This document shows, one piece after another, positions 50,951-60,244 of a stretch of 64,000 bases of DNA; the first letter of the stretch is position 1; each line of letters starts with the position of its first letter. Below the pieces are notes generated by a model. The model was given only the letters and a program-made list of their open reading frames with translations, had not been told where the DNA came from and ran no database searches. The position numbers and the translations under genes are program-made. Source of the stretch: JAFAGX01 sp035623255 (GTDB taxonomy: Bacteria > Acidobacteriota > Terriglobia > Terriglobales > Acidobacteriaceae); NCBI GenBank assembly GCA_035623255.1, contig DASPTU010000039.1:1-64000 (forward strand), written 5' to 3'.

Positions 50951-52546
50951 TTGAAACTGCGTTGGGTCACCGTAATACTCCCGATCATTCTTGCCGCTGC
51001 GGTTCGCGGACAAAGCGCCATCCCGGCAGGTCAGACGGTTTTAGTTGTTCCTTTCGAAAACCGATCCAGAGCCCCCGGCCTCGAATGGGTGGGCGATTCT
51101 TTCCCCGAGTTGCTCAAACAGAGACTGGATTCTCCAACCCTTTATCTTCTTCCCCGGGAAGATCGAATTCGCGCCTACGATCGCCTGGGAATTCCTGGCG
51201 AACTTCGTCCTTCGCGTCCCACAATTTATCGCATAGCGGAGCAACTGGACGTGGATTACGTCGTCCTTGGCGACTACCAGTTCGACGGACGGACCTTCAC
51301 CACCACCGCACAATTGCTCGATATGCGGCACGAGCAGCTCCTGCCGGAGATGCAGCGATCCGGACCCCTTCCACAGCTGATCGAGCTGCAAACGAACCTC
51401 GCGTGGGACATTCTGCACAGCCTCTTTCCGACCGAGGCCACATCTCGAGAAACCTTTCTCGCCCAGGCACCACCAGTCGGCCTGGATGCCTTTGAGTACT
51501 ACATTAAGGGAGTCATTGCGTCCACAGGCGAGGAGCGGATACGGCATCTGCGCGAGGCAGTTCGCCTTGGCCCGTCGTATGGCCCTGCGCTTCTCTGCTT
51601 GGGCGAAACCTACTATCAGCAGCGGCAGTATGACCAGGCAGAAGCATGGCTTTCGAAGCTTCCTCAAACCGACCCCGCGGCACTGGAAGCAGAATTCTAT
51701 CTTGGACTCGCGGCCTTCGATCGCTCAGAGTTCACTCGCTCCGAATCGGCTTTCAACTTTGTGGCTGAGCGGCTACCGCTAAGCGAGATGTACAACAACA
51801 TTGCTGTCGCCATCGAGCACCGAGATGGAACCGCTGCGGCAGAATTTCTACAGAAGGCAATCGCTGAAGATCCCGGTGACCCCGACTACCACTTCAATCT
51901 CGCTATTGAGCTCTATGGTGCGGGAGACTTGACTGGAGCTTCCCGCCAACTGCGTGAAGTCGTCTCGCTAAACCCGCACGATGCAGAAGCCAAGTCATTC
52001 CTGGAAAACATTGCGGGCGGGTCCGCTCGCGGCGTCGTGCGGGCCAGCATCAAGGTTCCACAACCTCGAATGCGCACCACCTATGACGAAGGCTCCTTTC
52101 GGCAACTTGCTTTGAAGATCAGTGCCGTGGCCGAACAGCGTCTGGCCAAGACCGATCCTCGCACGCATGCCCAATTTCATGCCGACCGTGGGCACCAACT
52201 GCTGAAACAGGGATTCGTGTCGGAAGCCGAGCGAGAGTTTGGCGAGGCGATTGCGCTGAGCCCAACCAACTCCGACGCCCATGCCGGACTGGCCACGATC
52301 TTAGAACGTGCGAATCATGTCGATCAGGCACGCTCCGAAGCACAGGAAGCACTTCGAATGCAGCCGTCCGCCGAAGCGCTTTTGGTGCTGGCGCGCCTGA
52401 ATTTGCGAGAGAATAGAACTGGAGCTGCCGCTGAGGAGGTTGATCGTGCCCTGCGCCTGGAGCCTTCAAATCCAGTTGCGCAGGCCCTCAGGCGATCCGT
52501 CGCAGCCAAGCTTGCGCAGGAAGCGCAGCCGCTGCCACAGCAATGA
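50951..52546 (+). CDS. Tetratricopeptide-repeat protein with FlgO/TolB-like N-terminal domain
   Basis: 531 residues from TTG 50951, which places a signal peptide (L-R-W-V-T-V-I-L-P-I-I-L-A-A-A) at the N-terminus; an ATG at 50858 exists in frame but precedes the -10 element. Residues about 27-135 resemble the FlgO/TolB-N type domain (V-L-V-V-P-F-E-N-R-S); at least six TPR units follow to the end. Likely periplasmic scaffold. The next gene starts in its last codon (4-bp overlap). Confidence 0.75.
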   Translation: MKLRWVTVILPIILAAAVRGQSAIPAGQTVLVVPFENRSRAPGLEWVGDSFPELLKQRLDSPTLYLLPREDRIRAYDRLGIPGELRPSRPTIYRIAEQLDVDYVVLGDYQFDGRTFTTTAQLLDMRHEQLLPEMQRSGPLPQLIELQTNLAWDILHSLFPTEATSRETFLAQAPPVGLDAFEYYIKGVIASTGEERIRHLREAVRLGPSYGPALLCLGETYYQQRQYDQAEAWLSKLPQTDPAALEAEFYLGLAAFDRSEFTRSESAFNFVAERLPLSEMYNNIAVAIEHRDGTAAAEFLQKAIAEDPGDPDYHFNLAIELYGAGDLTGASRQLREVVSLNPHDAEAKSFLENIAGGSARGVVRASIKVPQPRMRTTYDEGSFRQLALKISAVAEQRLAKTDPRTHAQFHADRGHQLLKQGFVSEAEREFGEAIALSPTNSDAHAGLATILERANHVDQARSEAQEALRMQPSAEALLVLARLNLRENRTGAAAEEVDRALRLEPSNPVAQALRRSVAAKLAQEAQPLPQQ

Positions 52547-53850
52547 CCCGCATATACATTGTTCTGACTGGATTCCTGCTTCTGGTGTCGGCCTATTCCT
52601 CGGCCCAGGTGCTAAAAATCGTTGTCAACGACACCATCCAGCCGATCACGGAAGAGTACATTGGCCGCGCCATCGCTGAAGCCGATCACGAGAAAGATCA
52701 GGCAGTTCTGGTTGAAATGAACACGCCGGGTGGCCTGGTCGAATCTACCCGGGAGATTATCGAAAAACTCGTCGCTTCGCCTGTGCCTGTAATTATCTAT
52801 GTAGCACCTAGTGGCAGCAGGGCCGCGTCTGCCGGTTTCTTCATCCTCGAAAGCGCCGATGTTGCAGCAATGGCACCGGGTACCAACACCGGGGCAGCCC
52901 ATCCGGTCACCCTTGGTGGCGAAAAAATGGACGATGTCATGAAAGCCAAGATGGAGAACGACGCAGCTGCGCTGATGCGTTCTGTCGCCGCCAAGCGAGG
53001 CCGTAACGTCGAGGTGGCCGAGAGCGCGGTCCGGCAATCCAAGTCGTTTACCGAGCAGGAGGCACTCTCACAAAAGCTGATCGATTACGTCGCGTCCAGC
53101 CAGGAAGATCTTTTCAAACAAATGCAGGGCAAGCCGCTGAAGCGCTTTAACGGTCAGACGGTCATGCTGAATCTGGTCGGCGAACCCGTCCACAACTACG
53201 ACATGACGCTGAAGGAACGTATCCTTGCGTACCTGATGGATCCGAACGTTGCCTTCATCCTGCTGGCGATCGGGGCGCTGGCTCTCTACGCTGAGTTTAA
53301 TCATCCGGGCGCCGTAGTCCCCGGCGTCGTTGGTGTGATCTTCATTCTGCTGGCAGTTTTTGCCTTGAACCTTATGCCCACAAGGTTTGCCGCCGTAGTT
53401 CTGATTGCAGCTTCGTTCGTTCTTTTCGCGCTGGAGGCCAAATACGGAACCCACGGCATTCTGACCATCGGCGGCATCGTAACCCTCACCCTGGGCGGTT
53501 TGCTGCTGGTGGACGCTCCGATCCCCCAAATGCGCGTACACCTGCTTACTGCCCTGGCGGTCAGCATCCCGCTCGGACTGATTACGGCTTTCCTGATGAG
53601 CATCGCCGTCCGCGCGCGCCGGAACAAGGTCGTCACTGGAGTACAAGGACTCGTGGGCGAAATCGGCATGGCCCAGACTCCACTGTCGCCTCAGGGCAAA
53701 GTCTTCGTGCACGGCGAGCTGTGGGACGCTATCGCCTCAGCAAATGTGCCCTCCGGCGAAACTGTAATTGTCCGGCGGGTTGATGGTTTGCAATTGCGGG
53801 TCGACCCTACGCCCGCTCGCGACTCAAACCTCGCGCACACGTCAGCTTGA
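52543..53850 (+). CDS. NfeD-family membrane-bound serine protease
   Basis: 435 residues. Signal/anchor helix at 1-20, then a ClpP-class protease domain with the Ser motif P-S-G-S-R-A-A-S-A-G-F-F at about 87-98 and the catalytic Lys expected in the following helices. Five or so membrane helices (about 235-370), then a C-terminal OB-fold NfeD domain (V-T-G-V-Q-G-L-V-G-E-I-G and G-E-L-W-D-A-I). Long NfeD proteins usually pair with a stomatin (SPFH) protein for membrane quality control; none is next to it. Coupled to the TPR gene. Confidence 0.9.
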   Translation: MTRIYIVLTGFLLLVSAYSSAQVLKIVVNDTIQPITEEYIGRAIAEADHEKDQAVLVEMNTPGGLVESTREIIEKLVASPVPVIIYVAPSGSRAASAGFFILESADVAAMAPGTNTGAAHPVTLGGEKMDDVMKAKMENDAAALMRSVAAKRGRNVEVAESAVRQSKSFTEQEALSQKLIDYVASSQEDLFKQMQGKPLKRFNGQTVMLNLVGEPVHNYDMTLKERILAYLMDPNVAFILLAIGALALYAEFNHPGAVVPGVVGVIFILLAVFALNLMPTRFAAVVLIAASFVLFALEAKYGTHGILTIGGIVTLTLGGLLLVDAPIPQMRVHLLTALAVSIPLGLITAFLMSIAVRARRNKVVTGVQGLVGEIGMAQTPLSPQGKVFVHGELWDAIASANVPSGETVIVRRVDGLQLRVDPTPARDSNLAHTSA

Positions 53851-53862
53851 GTTTCAGAGTGG

Positions 53863-54689
53863 CTATTCTGGAAGGAAGGTCTTCATACAGAAGACGCTGC
53901 CGCCGGATTTCTCAAATTCCGTGGTTTCAACCACGACAGGCATCAGTCCCTCCGCATCCAAAATACGAGAGAGATTGCCACTCAGGCGCGGGGTAATGAA
54001 GCGCCCGTTCGCCACAACCCCATTTCCCATGAACTGCACCGCCTCCTCACGGCTGAGCCAGTGAATACGTTCAAAGTTGTTGCGAATTTCAGCAACGGAT
54101 TCGGACGAAAGTGCCTCGGGGCAGATTAAGACAGCCGCTCCATTGGCGGACAAAAACACGTGTCCAAGTGATAGCAATACTGGTCAACCAACTCCAGCGG
54201 CGTGACCGAAAATCCGATCTTCTGCACTGCTGCCGCGAATCGGTCTACTCCGCCACGCGACGAGCGAAATCCGTATCCCGCCCATATTCGAGAATGGTCG
54301 GGATGCCACAGCAGATCGCCATGGCCTTCCAGATACTCGCCTTCCAACGCAACTTCGAGAATGTGGTATCCGCTTCGACGAAACCAATCGACGCAATATG
54401 GCACTTCTTTCTGCCGTGAGGGATGACGCATCCGGCTTGGAACAATAAACTTCCCCAAGTCCGGGTGCTTCCCCACGAAAACCTGGTTGGCGGTAAACAC
54501 CATGTCGTCAAGCCCTTCGACAGGATCAATCAAGTGTATGTTTAGACCTGCGTCAATCAGTGCGCGCCGTAAATTTTCCCACTGGTGATGAGCCAGGACA
54601 TGGTCGATGGGCAGCCCCATGTGGGGATTTTTCGGCTCGCGCACATCGAAGAAAGTCGGGGGACACATGAGGACGGAGTTGCGCATCAT
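53863..54689 (-). pseudogene. Amidinotransferase/DDAH-family hydrolase, interrupted by a frameshift
   Basis: Two overlapping frames make one protein of about 275 residues. The first (54126-54689) has the family pattern M-C-P-P-T-F-F, H-W-E-type helix, V-F-T-A-N-Q-V-F, the acidic E-G-H-G-D and H-L-D-T-C-F; the second (to 53863) continues with A-V-L-I-C-P-E-A-L-S and the catalytic Cys motif G-G-S-V-F-C-M. The shift is near 54145-54150 and needs one extra base, between the catalytic His and the catalytic Cys. A run of five T lies next to it, so a sequencing or real indel is likely; slippage on T-TTT is possible but unproven. Members hydrolyse methylated arginines or guanidino compounds. Confidence 0.75.
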
Positions 54690-54882
54690 CAGTGATGATA
54701 TCGCGCCTCACCGTGCGGCCTCACCTTGTGCTTATACTGACGAGCTTTCGGCACGATCTCTATCGGTTCGGCAGCCGGCCCTTGTGGAAAGCTCATCAGC
54801 CGCTATGCGACATTGTCAGCGAAGACCTTGCCTGCCGGTAGATTGATCTCCATTTGGTCAGCGACATGCACAGCAGGCAGCC

Positions 54883-55179
54883 ATGCTACATAAGTGTGCG
54901 AACCCGACTTGCGCCAATCCTTTTCGCAAGCTCAGCGAAGGAAAACTGTTCCTGGTTGAAACCGAAACCTACTCTCCTTCCAAATCGACTCTGCGACGAT
55001 GGGACGAGGGCGTGCAACATCGCATTGAGCATTTCTGGCTTTGCACGCAGTGTGCTTCGGTTTTGACATTGGCGTTTGAGAAGGGCAAGGGTCTTAAGAC
55101 AGTTCCCCTGGCCGAGCCGATCAGAAAGAAGCCGGCAGCTTCGGTGCCCATGGCGGCAGCACTCGCGGAAGGTGCGTGA
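54883..55179 (+). CDS. Small zinc-ribbon-like protein, copy A
   Basis: 98 residues. Cys pairs C-A-N-P-T-C near residue 5 and C-T-Q-C near residue 54 (in H-F-W-L-C-T-Q-C-A) suggest a metal-binding knuckle; between them K-L-F-L-V-E-T-E-T-Y. The C-terminus is Ala/Pro-rich. A clear paralogue lies at 58856-59149. The GTG start of the next gene overlaps its stop by 4 bp. Function unknown. Confidence 0.7.
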   Translation: MLHKCANPTCANPFRKLSEGKLFLVETETYSPSKSTLRRWDEGVQHRIEHFWLCTQCASVLTLAFEKGKGLKTVPLAEPIRKKPAASVPMAAALAEGA

Positions 55180-55679
55180 ACGGAGAAGAGGATGCGGTCT
55201 TAATGGGTACACAAATCTGTACAATTTGCGGCGAAGAAAAGTCCGAGGGGCAGGTGTGGTTCCTGGTGGCCGAAAGCTACTGGGAGGACAAGCTGAAGAT
55301 TCTTCGCTGGGAAGATGAATTAGCCACTCGCCAGGGCATGCACAGCGCCTGTTGTCCTGCCCATGTGCAGGAATTGGTCACTTACTGGATGTCAAGCGGC
55401 GGAGTGGATTTCCTGCTGACTCACCCGGAATCTGTGTACGGTTCGCGCGGCCCCGGCGATTCTGCGTTACCGTTTGTCGCCGAGCCAGATACTCGTGGCG
55501 CTCGGGAAATTGGCGAACTGGCTGTCGACCGGCCTAGCGTGGGACGTGCCCTGACTGAAAATCCAGATTCGCTGCTGATTATTCTCGATGAACTCCGGGA
55601 TGCGCTAGAGCGGGAGATGGCCGGCGCCTCAGCTCGGCTGGAATCAGCCATCAGCACCAGACTAATGAGACAAGTTTAA
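55176..55679 (+). CDS. Small protein with N-terminal Cys knuckle, unknown function
   Basis: 167 residues from GTG 55176 (overlap with previous stop), or 158 from ATG 55203. C-T-I-C-G-E-E-K near residue 15 and C-C-P-A-H near residue 59 could form a metal site; W-F-L-V-A-E-S-Y-W between them recalls the K-L-F-L-V-E-T-E-T-Y of copy A. The C-terminus is an acidic amphipathic helix. Its stop overlaps the convergent DUF2252 gene by 4 bp. Confidence 0.65.
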   Translation: MNGEEDAVLMGTQICTICGEEKSEGQVWFLVAESYWEDKLKILRWEDELATRQGMHSACCPAHVQELVTYWMSSGGVDFLLTHPESVYGSRGPGDSALPFVAEPDTRGAREIGELAVDRPSVGRALTENPDSLLIILDELRDALEREMAGASARLESAISTRLMRQV

Positions 55680-56776
55680 CGAGCCGGGGATCGCGCCGCA
55701 TTGGACGCTTTCCAGGCCTTCCAGTCATTAGTCACCGCTTTCGCCATTTTTCTCACACCAGTCATTAGCAAGCCAGGCTTCATACCATCCAAATGTTTGC
55801 GAACAGACTTGCGCGCTCCGGCGGTTCCCAGATGAATATTGCCAGCCTCCCATCCCATCGCGTTGAGTAATCTGAGTTCTTCGCGCTCTTTCGGCAACAT
55901 AGTGAGTTCGATTCGCGAACAATGTGGCGATAACCGGCGAACGAGCCAAACCCCGCGCACTTTCACAAAGGGATCAGGACAGCGTACAGCAGCATCGATA
56001 ATGTTCGGATAAAGGATCTTTGCCGGGCCCTTATGTTTCTTTGCCCAATAGACTGAGGATGGCGCCAGGGACTTGGCTTCACGGGCGATTCGGCCCCCGT
56101 GCCATAGGGCGAGCGCCACAGCCCTTACATGCCCAAGGCTTCCCAGACCGGCAACCCGGCGACAGAGTTTATACGATAGGTCCGGTTCTGGCATAAGCTG
56201 CTCGAGAGCACCCCTGGCTTTGCTGGGCAGCCGGCCGTCGAATTTTGGCAAGCCGTCCATTTTTTGCCAGAATCGAACGGGATCACGCAACTCGTTCAGT
56301 GCAACCTCGCGTAGCCATTCATGCTCTTCTTCCAGGACAAACGGTCGTCCACCTTCCACTAGAGCTTCGTGATAGCCGTCGAGAATGGCGGCGAAGCCGT
56401 CTTTAATGTTGGCCGAGAGATGTCCTTCTTCAGCTGCGAGCATCGCGCTTGTCGCGAGCCGAACCAGATCCAGTGTGTAAGGCAGGACCGCAGCTTCGTC
56501 GAAGTCGTTTACGCCCCAGACCAGGCGTCCTTCGATGTCCCGCCACGTTCCGAAGTTCTCGACGTGGAGATCGCCTACGGCGAGGACAGAAGGCGCGTCT
56601 GTCAGTTTCTCGCCAACCTCGGGCCAAAGCTGCATCCAGCGATAAAAGGTAGACCGAAAAAACGCGAATGGTGACTCCGCCATCCGCTGATGCTTGAAAC
56701 GAAGGTCCGCCGGAACCAGCGTGACGTGCTGTGCCAGCCATTTCTCAAAACGGCGCGTGGCTTTGACGATATTCAT
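55676..56776 (-). CDS. DUF2252-family protein
   Basis: 366 residues. The kinase-like DUF2252 pattern is clear: F-F-R-S-T-F-Y-R-W, V-G-D-L-H-V-E-N-F-G-T-W near 69-79, and V-W-G-V-N-D-F-D-E-A (Brenner-type H-x-x-N and D-F-D motif). Related to aminoglycoside phosphotransferase folds; biological role unknown. Twenty-one bases downstream of the GNAT gene on the same strand, so possibly co-transcribed. Confidence 0.85.
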   Translation of the reverse strand: MNIVKATRRFEKWLAQHVTLVPADLRFKHQRMAESPFAFFRSTFYRWMQLWPEVGEKLTDAPSVLAVGDLHVENFGTWRDIEGRLVWGVNDFDEAAVLPYTLDLVRLATSAMLAAEEGHLSANIKDGFAAILDGYHEALVEGGRPFVLEEEHEWLREVALNELRDPVRFWQKMDGLPKFDGRLPSKARGALEQLMPEPDLSYKLCRRVAGLGSLGHVRAVALALWHGGRIAREAKSLAPSSVYWAKKHKGPAKILYPNIIDAAVRCPDPFVKVRGVWLVRRLSPHCSRIELTMLPKEREELRLLNAMGWEAGNIHLGTAGARKSVRKHLDGMKPGLLMTGVRKMAKAVTNDWKAWKASNAARSPAR

Positions 56777-56797
56777 GCCTTCTGCTGGGTACCTAGC

Positions 56798-57691
56798 CTA
56801 GAAAAGAATAGAAGGCAAAAATGCTCCCGCGGGTTCGTTGTAGAGTCCCATGCTCATCAACGTCATGGGCTGAACAACTCGAAGTCCGCTCTCAAGGCAC
56901 CAGCGGAATAGTCCGGCATTGCGAGTTGGCACAAGAATCCCGGGGCCCATGAACTCGTTAGCCGAGGCGATCAGTGCCTGCAGATCCTCGTTTGTCTCTC
57001 CCACCGCGTAACCAAAGAAGCCAATCGCGGGGGAATATGCTTTAATTCTGCCCTCCGCCTCAGCAACGACAGCTGTTCCGCGTTGAATCGAATCATTCAA
57101 CTCGCCGCCGCGGCCGTGCCCGTGAACTCGAAGACAGAGATCGTTACAGGCGGCAACATCGCTCGCTTCCATCGGACGGACGCGATAACCTGGAGGTACT
57201 TTCAGGCTTGTCGATCTCTGCATGCAGGCAAGCGGTTCGCGGACAACAAATCCGAGCTTGGCATATAACGACAAAGAGCGGCCGTGATACGCCGCCTGCA
57301 CCAGGCGGACTCCGGCAAATTTTCGTTCCGTCGCACGCGTGATAACCGCCTGCATCAGTTGACGGCCCGCGCTGCGGTTCTGAGAATTGGGATCAATCGT
57401 AATCGGACCGACCCCGGCAATCGTTGTTCGTTCGTCGAGGCAGTTGCTTCCGATGATTCTTCCATCCTGCTCGGCAACTACGCAGAAAAAAGAGGGATGA
57501 GAAAAGGCCATGGAGAGAAATCCCATCGGAATCTCTGGAGTCGGAAAATCTCGAGGGAAACTATGTTGATCGGCAATCGCTTGAAATGCTGCGAAGCAGA
57601 TTCGTCCACATGCTTCGGCATCAGCCGGTGTCGCCCGACGGATCACAGTCAGAACGCTGCCGGTGCTCACCGCTTGAGGTTGTGCTGCCAT
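56798..57691 (-). CDS. GNAT-family acetyltransferase, tandem
   Basis: 297 residues with GGAGG before ATG 57691. The N-terminal GNAT domain is about 15-150, with the acetyl-CoA loop Q-N-R-S-A-G-R-Q-L-M-Q-A near 106; a second, weaker domain follows (about 155-280) with V-R-P-M-E-A-S-D-V-A-A-C-N-D-L-C. The substrate is unknown. Confidence 0.85.
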   Translation of the reverse strand: MAAQPQAVSTGSVLTVIRRATPADAEACGRICFAAFQAIADQHSFPRDFPTPEIPMGFLSMAFSHPSFFCVVAEQDGRIIGSNCLDERTTIAGVGPITIDPNSQNRSAGRQLMQAVITRATERKFAGVRLVQAAYHGRSLSLYAKLGFVVREPLACMQRSTSLKVPPGYRVRPMEASDVAACNDLCLRVHGHGRGGELNDSIQRGTAVVAEAEGRIKAYSPAIGFFGYAVGETNEDLQALIASANEFMGPGILVPTRNAGLFRWCLESGLRVVQPMTLMSMGLYNEPAGAFLPSILF

Positions 57692-58000
57692 GAGGATTGC
57701 CTCCTTTTCAGAATCATCAGAAAGTTCCGGGTGATCGCGCCTGAGACCGCAGACTGAGCAATCTTAGGGCTGGCTGTCGGCGAGCTAGAAGTCGGCTGGG
57801 CTACAGGCCTGTAAATGCAGACTGGCATGTTAGGTGGGTTCGCTCAGGAAAGTCAACGCGTAAGAGCCTGTGGACGCTGATATCAGCGGCGGGATTTCTG
57901 CCCACCCCGGGTCTGTATTTGTGCAAACTGGGAAGTTGCGCTCGCCGCCTGAACGCCCCGTAGGCAGCCTACACCCTTGCTGCAAAGGCGACCACTCCCG
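57692..58000. other. Intergenic region, nothing recognised
   Basis: 309 bp upstream of the GNAT gene and after the ferredoxin stop. No convincing ORF, hairpin with T-run, or repeat of more than a few bases. Confidence 0.6.
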
Positions 58001-58255
58001 CTAATTCGCGTAGTACTTGGCGTTAATGTCGACGAAGGGCTTCAAGTCCTCGGGCAGATCATCGACTGCATAAATCGAGTCCGAGGTGCAAACCGGGACG
58101 CAGGCGCCGCAATCGATGCAGCCGGCCGGATCGACGTACATTTGCTTCACTTCTTCGAAATTAGGCTCATCTTTTTTGGGGTGGATACAATCGGTGGGGC
58201 ATACATCAGCACAGAGCAAATCCTTGATGCACTTATCAGTAATTACATAGGCCAT
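58001..58255 (-). CDS. Two-cluster (3Fe-4S/4Fe-4S or 2[4Fe-4S]) ferredoxin
   Basis: 84 residues. Cys sets C-x6-C-x3-C-x4-C (in I-T-D-K-C-I-K-D-L-L-C-A-D-V-C-P-T-D-C) and C-I-D-C-G-A-C-V-P-V-C; the wide spacing in the first set fits the FdxA-like ferredoxins common in Acidobacteria. GGAGC precedes the ATG. A possible electron donor for the sulfite reductase or partner of PFOR in this window, by function only. Confidence 0.93.
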   Translation of the reverse strand: MAYVITDKCIKDLLCADVCPTDCIHPKKDEPNFEEVKQMYVDPAGCIDCGACVPVCTSDSIYAVDDLPEDLKPFVDINAKYYAN

Positions 58256-58436
58256 GGTTGTGCTCCCTGGATGAGGTAACAGTTGAGCCTACTTGAGCGT
58301 GGCGCTGCCTGCCGTGATGCGCGTCACGCAGGAAGTGTGTCGTAAGTCTCATCAACCAGAAAAGAAAACGCCATCCCATCGTCAGGGTAACGTGATCGTT
58401 CCTGATATCAACGCGCAGGATTGGAGGACAGGCGAA

Positions 58437-58637
58437 TCAGGCAGCTTTGTGCTTATGTGAAAGAAATTGCTCGCCGATCATCATCATCCTGGCGTCGGCC
58501 TTCCCTTCGCCGAATACGGTCTGAGTGGCATTTTTCCACAGATCGCACGCCTTACAGGTCGCTGCTGCATGGCGCAGGCTCTCTAAAGTCGGCCTCTGGA
58601 GGATCGGAGCATGATTTCGATTCGCAGTTCCAGTCAT
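58437..58637 (-). pseudogene. Truncated family-4 uracil-DNA glycosylase
   Basis: The frame keeps the N-terminal part of UdgX/family-4 UDGs: A-A-T-C-K-A-C-D-L-W-K-N-A-T-Q-T-V-F-G-E-G with the two cluster Cys, then M-M-M-I-G-E-Q. The expected catalytic P-G-D-x-E-D continuation is replaced by F-L-S-H-K-H-K-A-A and a stop. The rest of the enzyme (about 130 residues) is absent. ATG at 58637; 58673 is a longer option. A relic or the product of a rearrangement. Confidence 0.75.
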
Positions 58638-58855
58638 TTGCGACTTTCTGTAGCGGCCGGCGATAGGATGCATCCAAGTTTATTAGAGGCGGGGTTCTGA
58701 GTCAGAGAGATATTTGTTAGGCCGCCGTTTAGTGCTCAGTCACCGAACGAGACAACTGGCCCTACAGTGGACACTGTATTGGCAGTTTAGGGCGAAAGCT
58801 GTAAGGTCGCAGCCGTTCATTTTTTCAGCGGAAACCGACGGCAAAGAGGTCAACT

Positions 58856-59149
58856 ATGGTTGCGCATTGTGTTAATCCGAATTGCGGCACACAATTGCAT
58901 TCTTTCGTCGAAGGCCGGCTATTTCAGTTCGAAGTCGTATCTATCTCCATTTCAGCCACCGACGAGGCCCGTGCACCTTTTGATGAAGAGCCGAAGAGCC
59001 TGACAGCGCAGTTCTGGCTGTGTGGGCGCTGTGCAGCGAGTATGAGCCTCGTGCTGGAACCGATGCATGGACTGAAGATAATTCCTTTGGCGGCCGATCT
59101 CCCGCTGGATCGTCAGGGCGGACTTCGCCCGGATACCAATCACTGTTAA
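58856..59149 (+). CDS. Small zinc-ribbon-like protein, copy B
   Basis: 97 residues with AAAGAGG before the ATG. C-V-N-P-N-C near residue 5 and F-W-L-C-G-R-C near 58 match copy A at 54883 (C-A-N-P-T-C and F-W-L-C-T-Q-C) in spacing; G-L-K-I-I-P-L-A also matches G-L-K-T-V-P-L-A. Function unknown. Confidence 0.7.
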   Translation: MVAHCVNPNCGTQLHSFVEGRLFQFEVVSISISATDEARAPFDEEPKSLTAQFWLCGRCAASMSLVLEPMHGLKIIPLAADLPLDRQGGLRPDTNHC

Positions 59150-59327
59150 TCGAGAACACCTGCGTAGGTAAGTTTTACATAGACGATTCAAAGTTGCGAC
59201 CAGTTGTCAACAGTTTGGGTTTGGTGATTGCTGTGCAACTACTATTTACACTTCCACAGGAATCATTTCGGATTCTCAGAATGAGCTTCATCTGACCTCA
59301 GAGGGAGAAGTGTTTGGGAGGTGTTCT

Positions 59328-60005
59328 GTGGCATTTCGAATCTTGATCGCAGACGATCATGAAGTCGTACGAAAAGGTCTGGTCGCGCTGTTACAACAAC
59401 AACCCGACTGGCAGGTTTGTGGCGAAGCCGCGGATGGCCGCGAGGCCGTCGACAAGGCGCAGCAGCTCAAGCCAGAGGTGGTAATCCTTGACATCGGTAT
59501 GCCCAGCTTGAATGGGCTTGAGGCGACCCGCCAGATTCTGAAGACAAATCCCCATGCCAGGATCCTGATTCTCACCTTGCATGATTCAGACCAGGTGGTG
59601 CGCGATGTTCTGAATGCTGGAGCCCGTGGCTTTCTCTTGAAATCCGACGCCGCTCGCGACCTGGTTGCCGCCGTCGAAGCCTTGCGGCGAGACAAGACCT
59701 ATTTCACGTCAAAGGTCGCCTCGATGGTGCTGGAAGGCTACCTGAAGGGCTCGACCGGCCCGACTCCGGCTCCGGTGAGCCGGAATCGGCTGACGCCGCG
59801 CGAACGCGAGATTGTACAGTTGCTGGCAGAAGGAAAGAGCACCAAAGAAGTGGCCGTCGCGCTTGGCTTGAGCGTCAAAACCGCAGAAACGCACCGCTCC
59901 AACATCATGCGCAAACTTCAATTGCACTCGGTCAGTGACCTCGTGCTCTACGCGGTGCGCAATAATATTGTGCACGTAGTGCAGGCAGGACTGGAAACGA
60001 CCTAG
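59328..60005 (+). CDS. Response regulator, NarL/LuxR family
   Basis: 225 residues from GTG 59328, chosen because GGGAGG sits six bases upstream; GTG 59310 is the alternative. Receiver at 1-118 with A-D-D-H, phospho-acceptor Asp in V-I-L-D-I-G-M-P and the G-A-R-G-F-L-L-K Lys. LuxR-type helix-turn-helix at about 155-215 (L-T-P-R-E-R-E-I-V-Q-L-L-A-E-G-K-S-T-K-E-V-A). No kinase gene adjoins it. Ends before a good terminator. Confidence 0.95.
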   Translation: MAFRILIADDHEVVRKGLVALLQQQPDWQVCGEAADGREAVDKAQQLKPEVVILDIGMPSLNGLEATRQILKTNPHARILILTLHDSDQVVRDVLNAGARGFLLKSDAARDLVAAVEALRRDKTYFTSKVASMVLEGYLKGSTGPTPAPVSRNRLTPREREIVQLLAEGKSTKEVAVALGLSVKTAETHRSNIMRKLQLHSVSDLVLYAVRNNIVHVVQAGLETT

Positions 60006-60017
60006 CCATATTCGAAC

Positions 60018-60047
60018 AGGCCCGTGATTCTTGCGGGCCTCCTTTCT
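60018..60047 (+). terminator. Intrinsic terminator of the LuxR-type regulator
   Basis: AGGCCCG (60018-60024) and CGGGCCT (60034-60040) form a 7-bp stem with a 9-nt loop, followed by CCTTTCT. Confidence 0.75.
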
Positions 60048-60244
60048 ACTGATCCGGCGAGAGAGGCGAGAAGCAGGAGCCGGCCTCATAATCATCCTCA
60101 GAGAGCGGCGCCTGCCCGTGAGGTGGGATTACGGTGGGCAACTTTCATGCACCAGGAATAGGTTTGCAATGCGAAACCAATCCTGCTGACTCTGTAATTT
60201 GATCTCAGCGTATCGACCGCGAGCTTCGCCGCGAAGAAGCGGTG

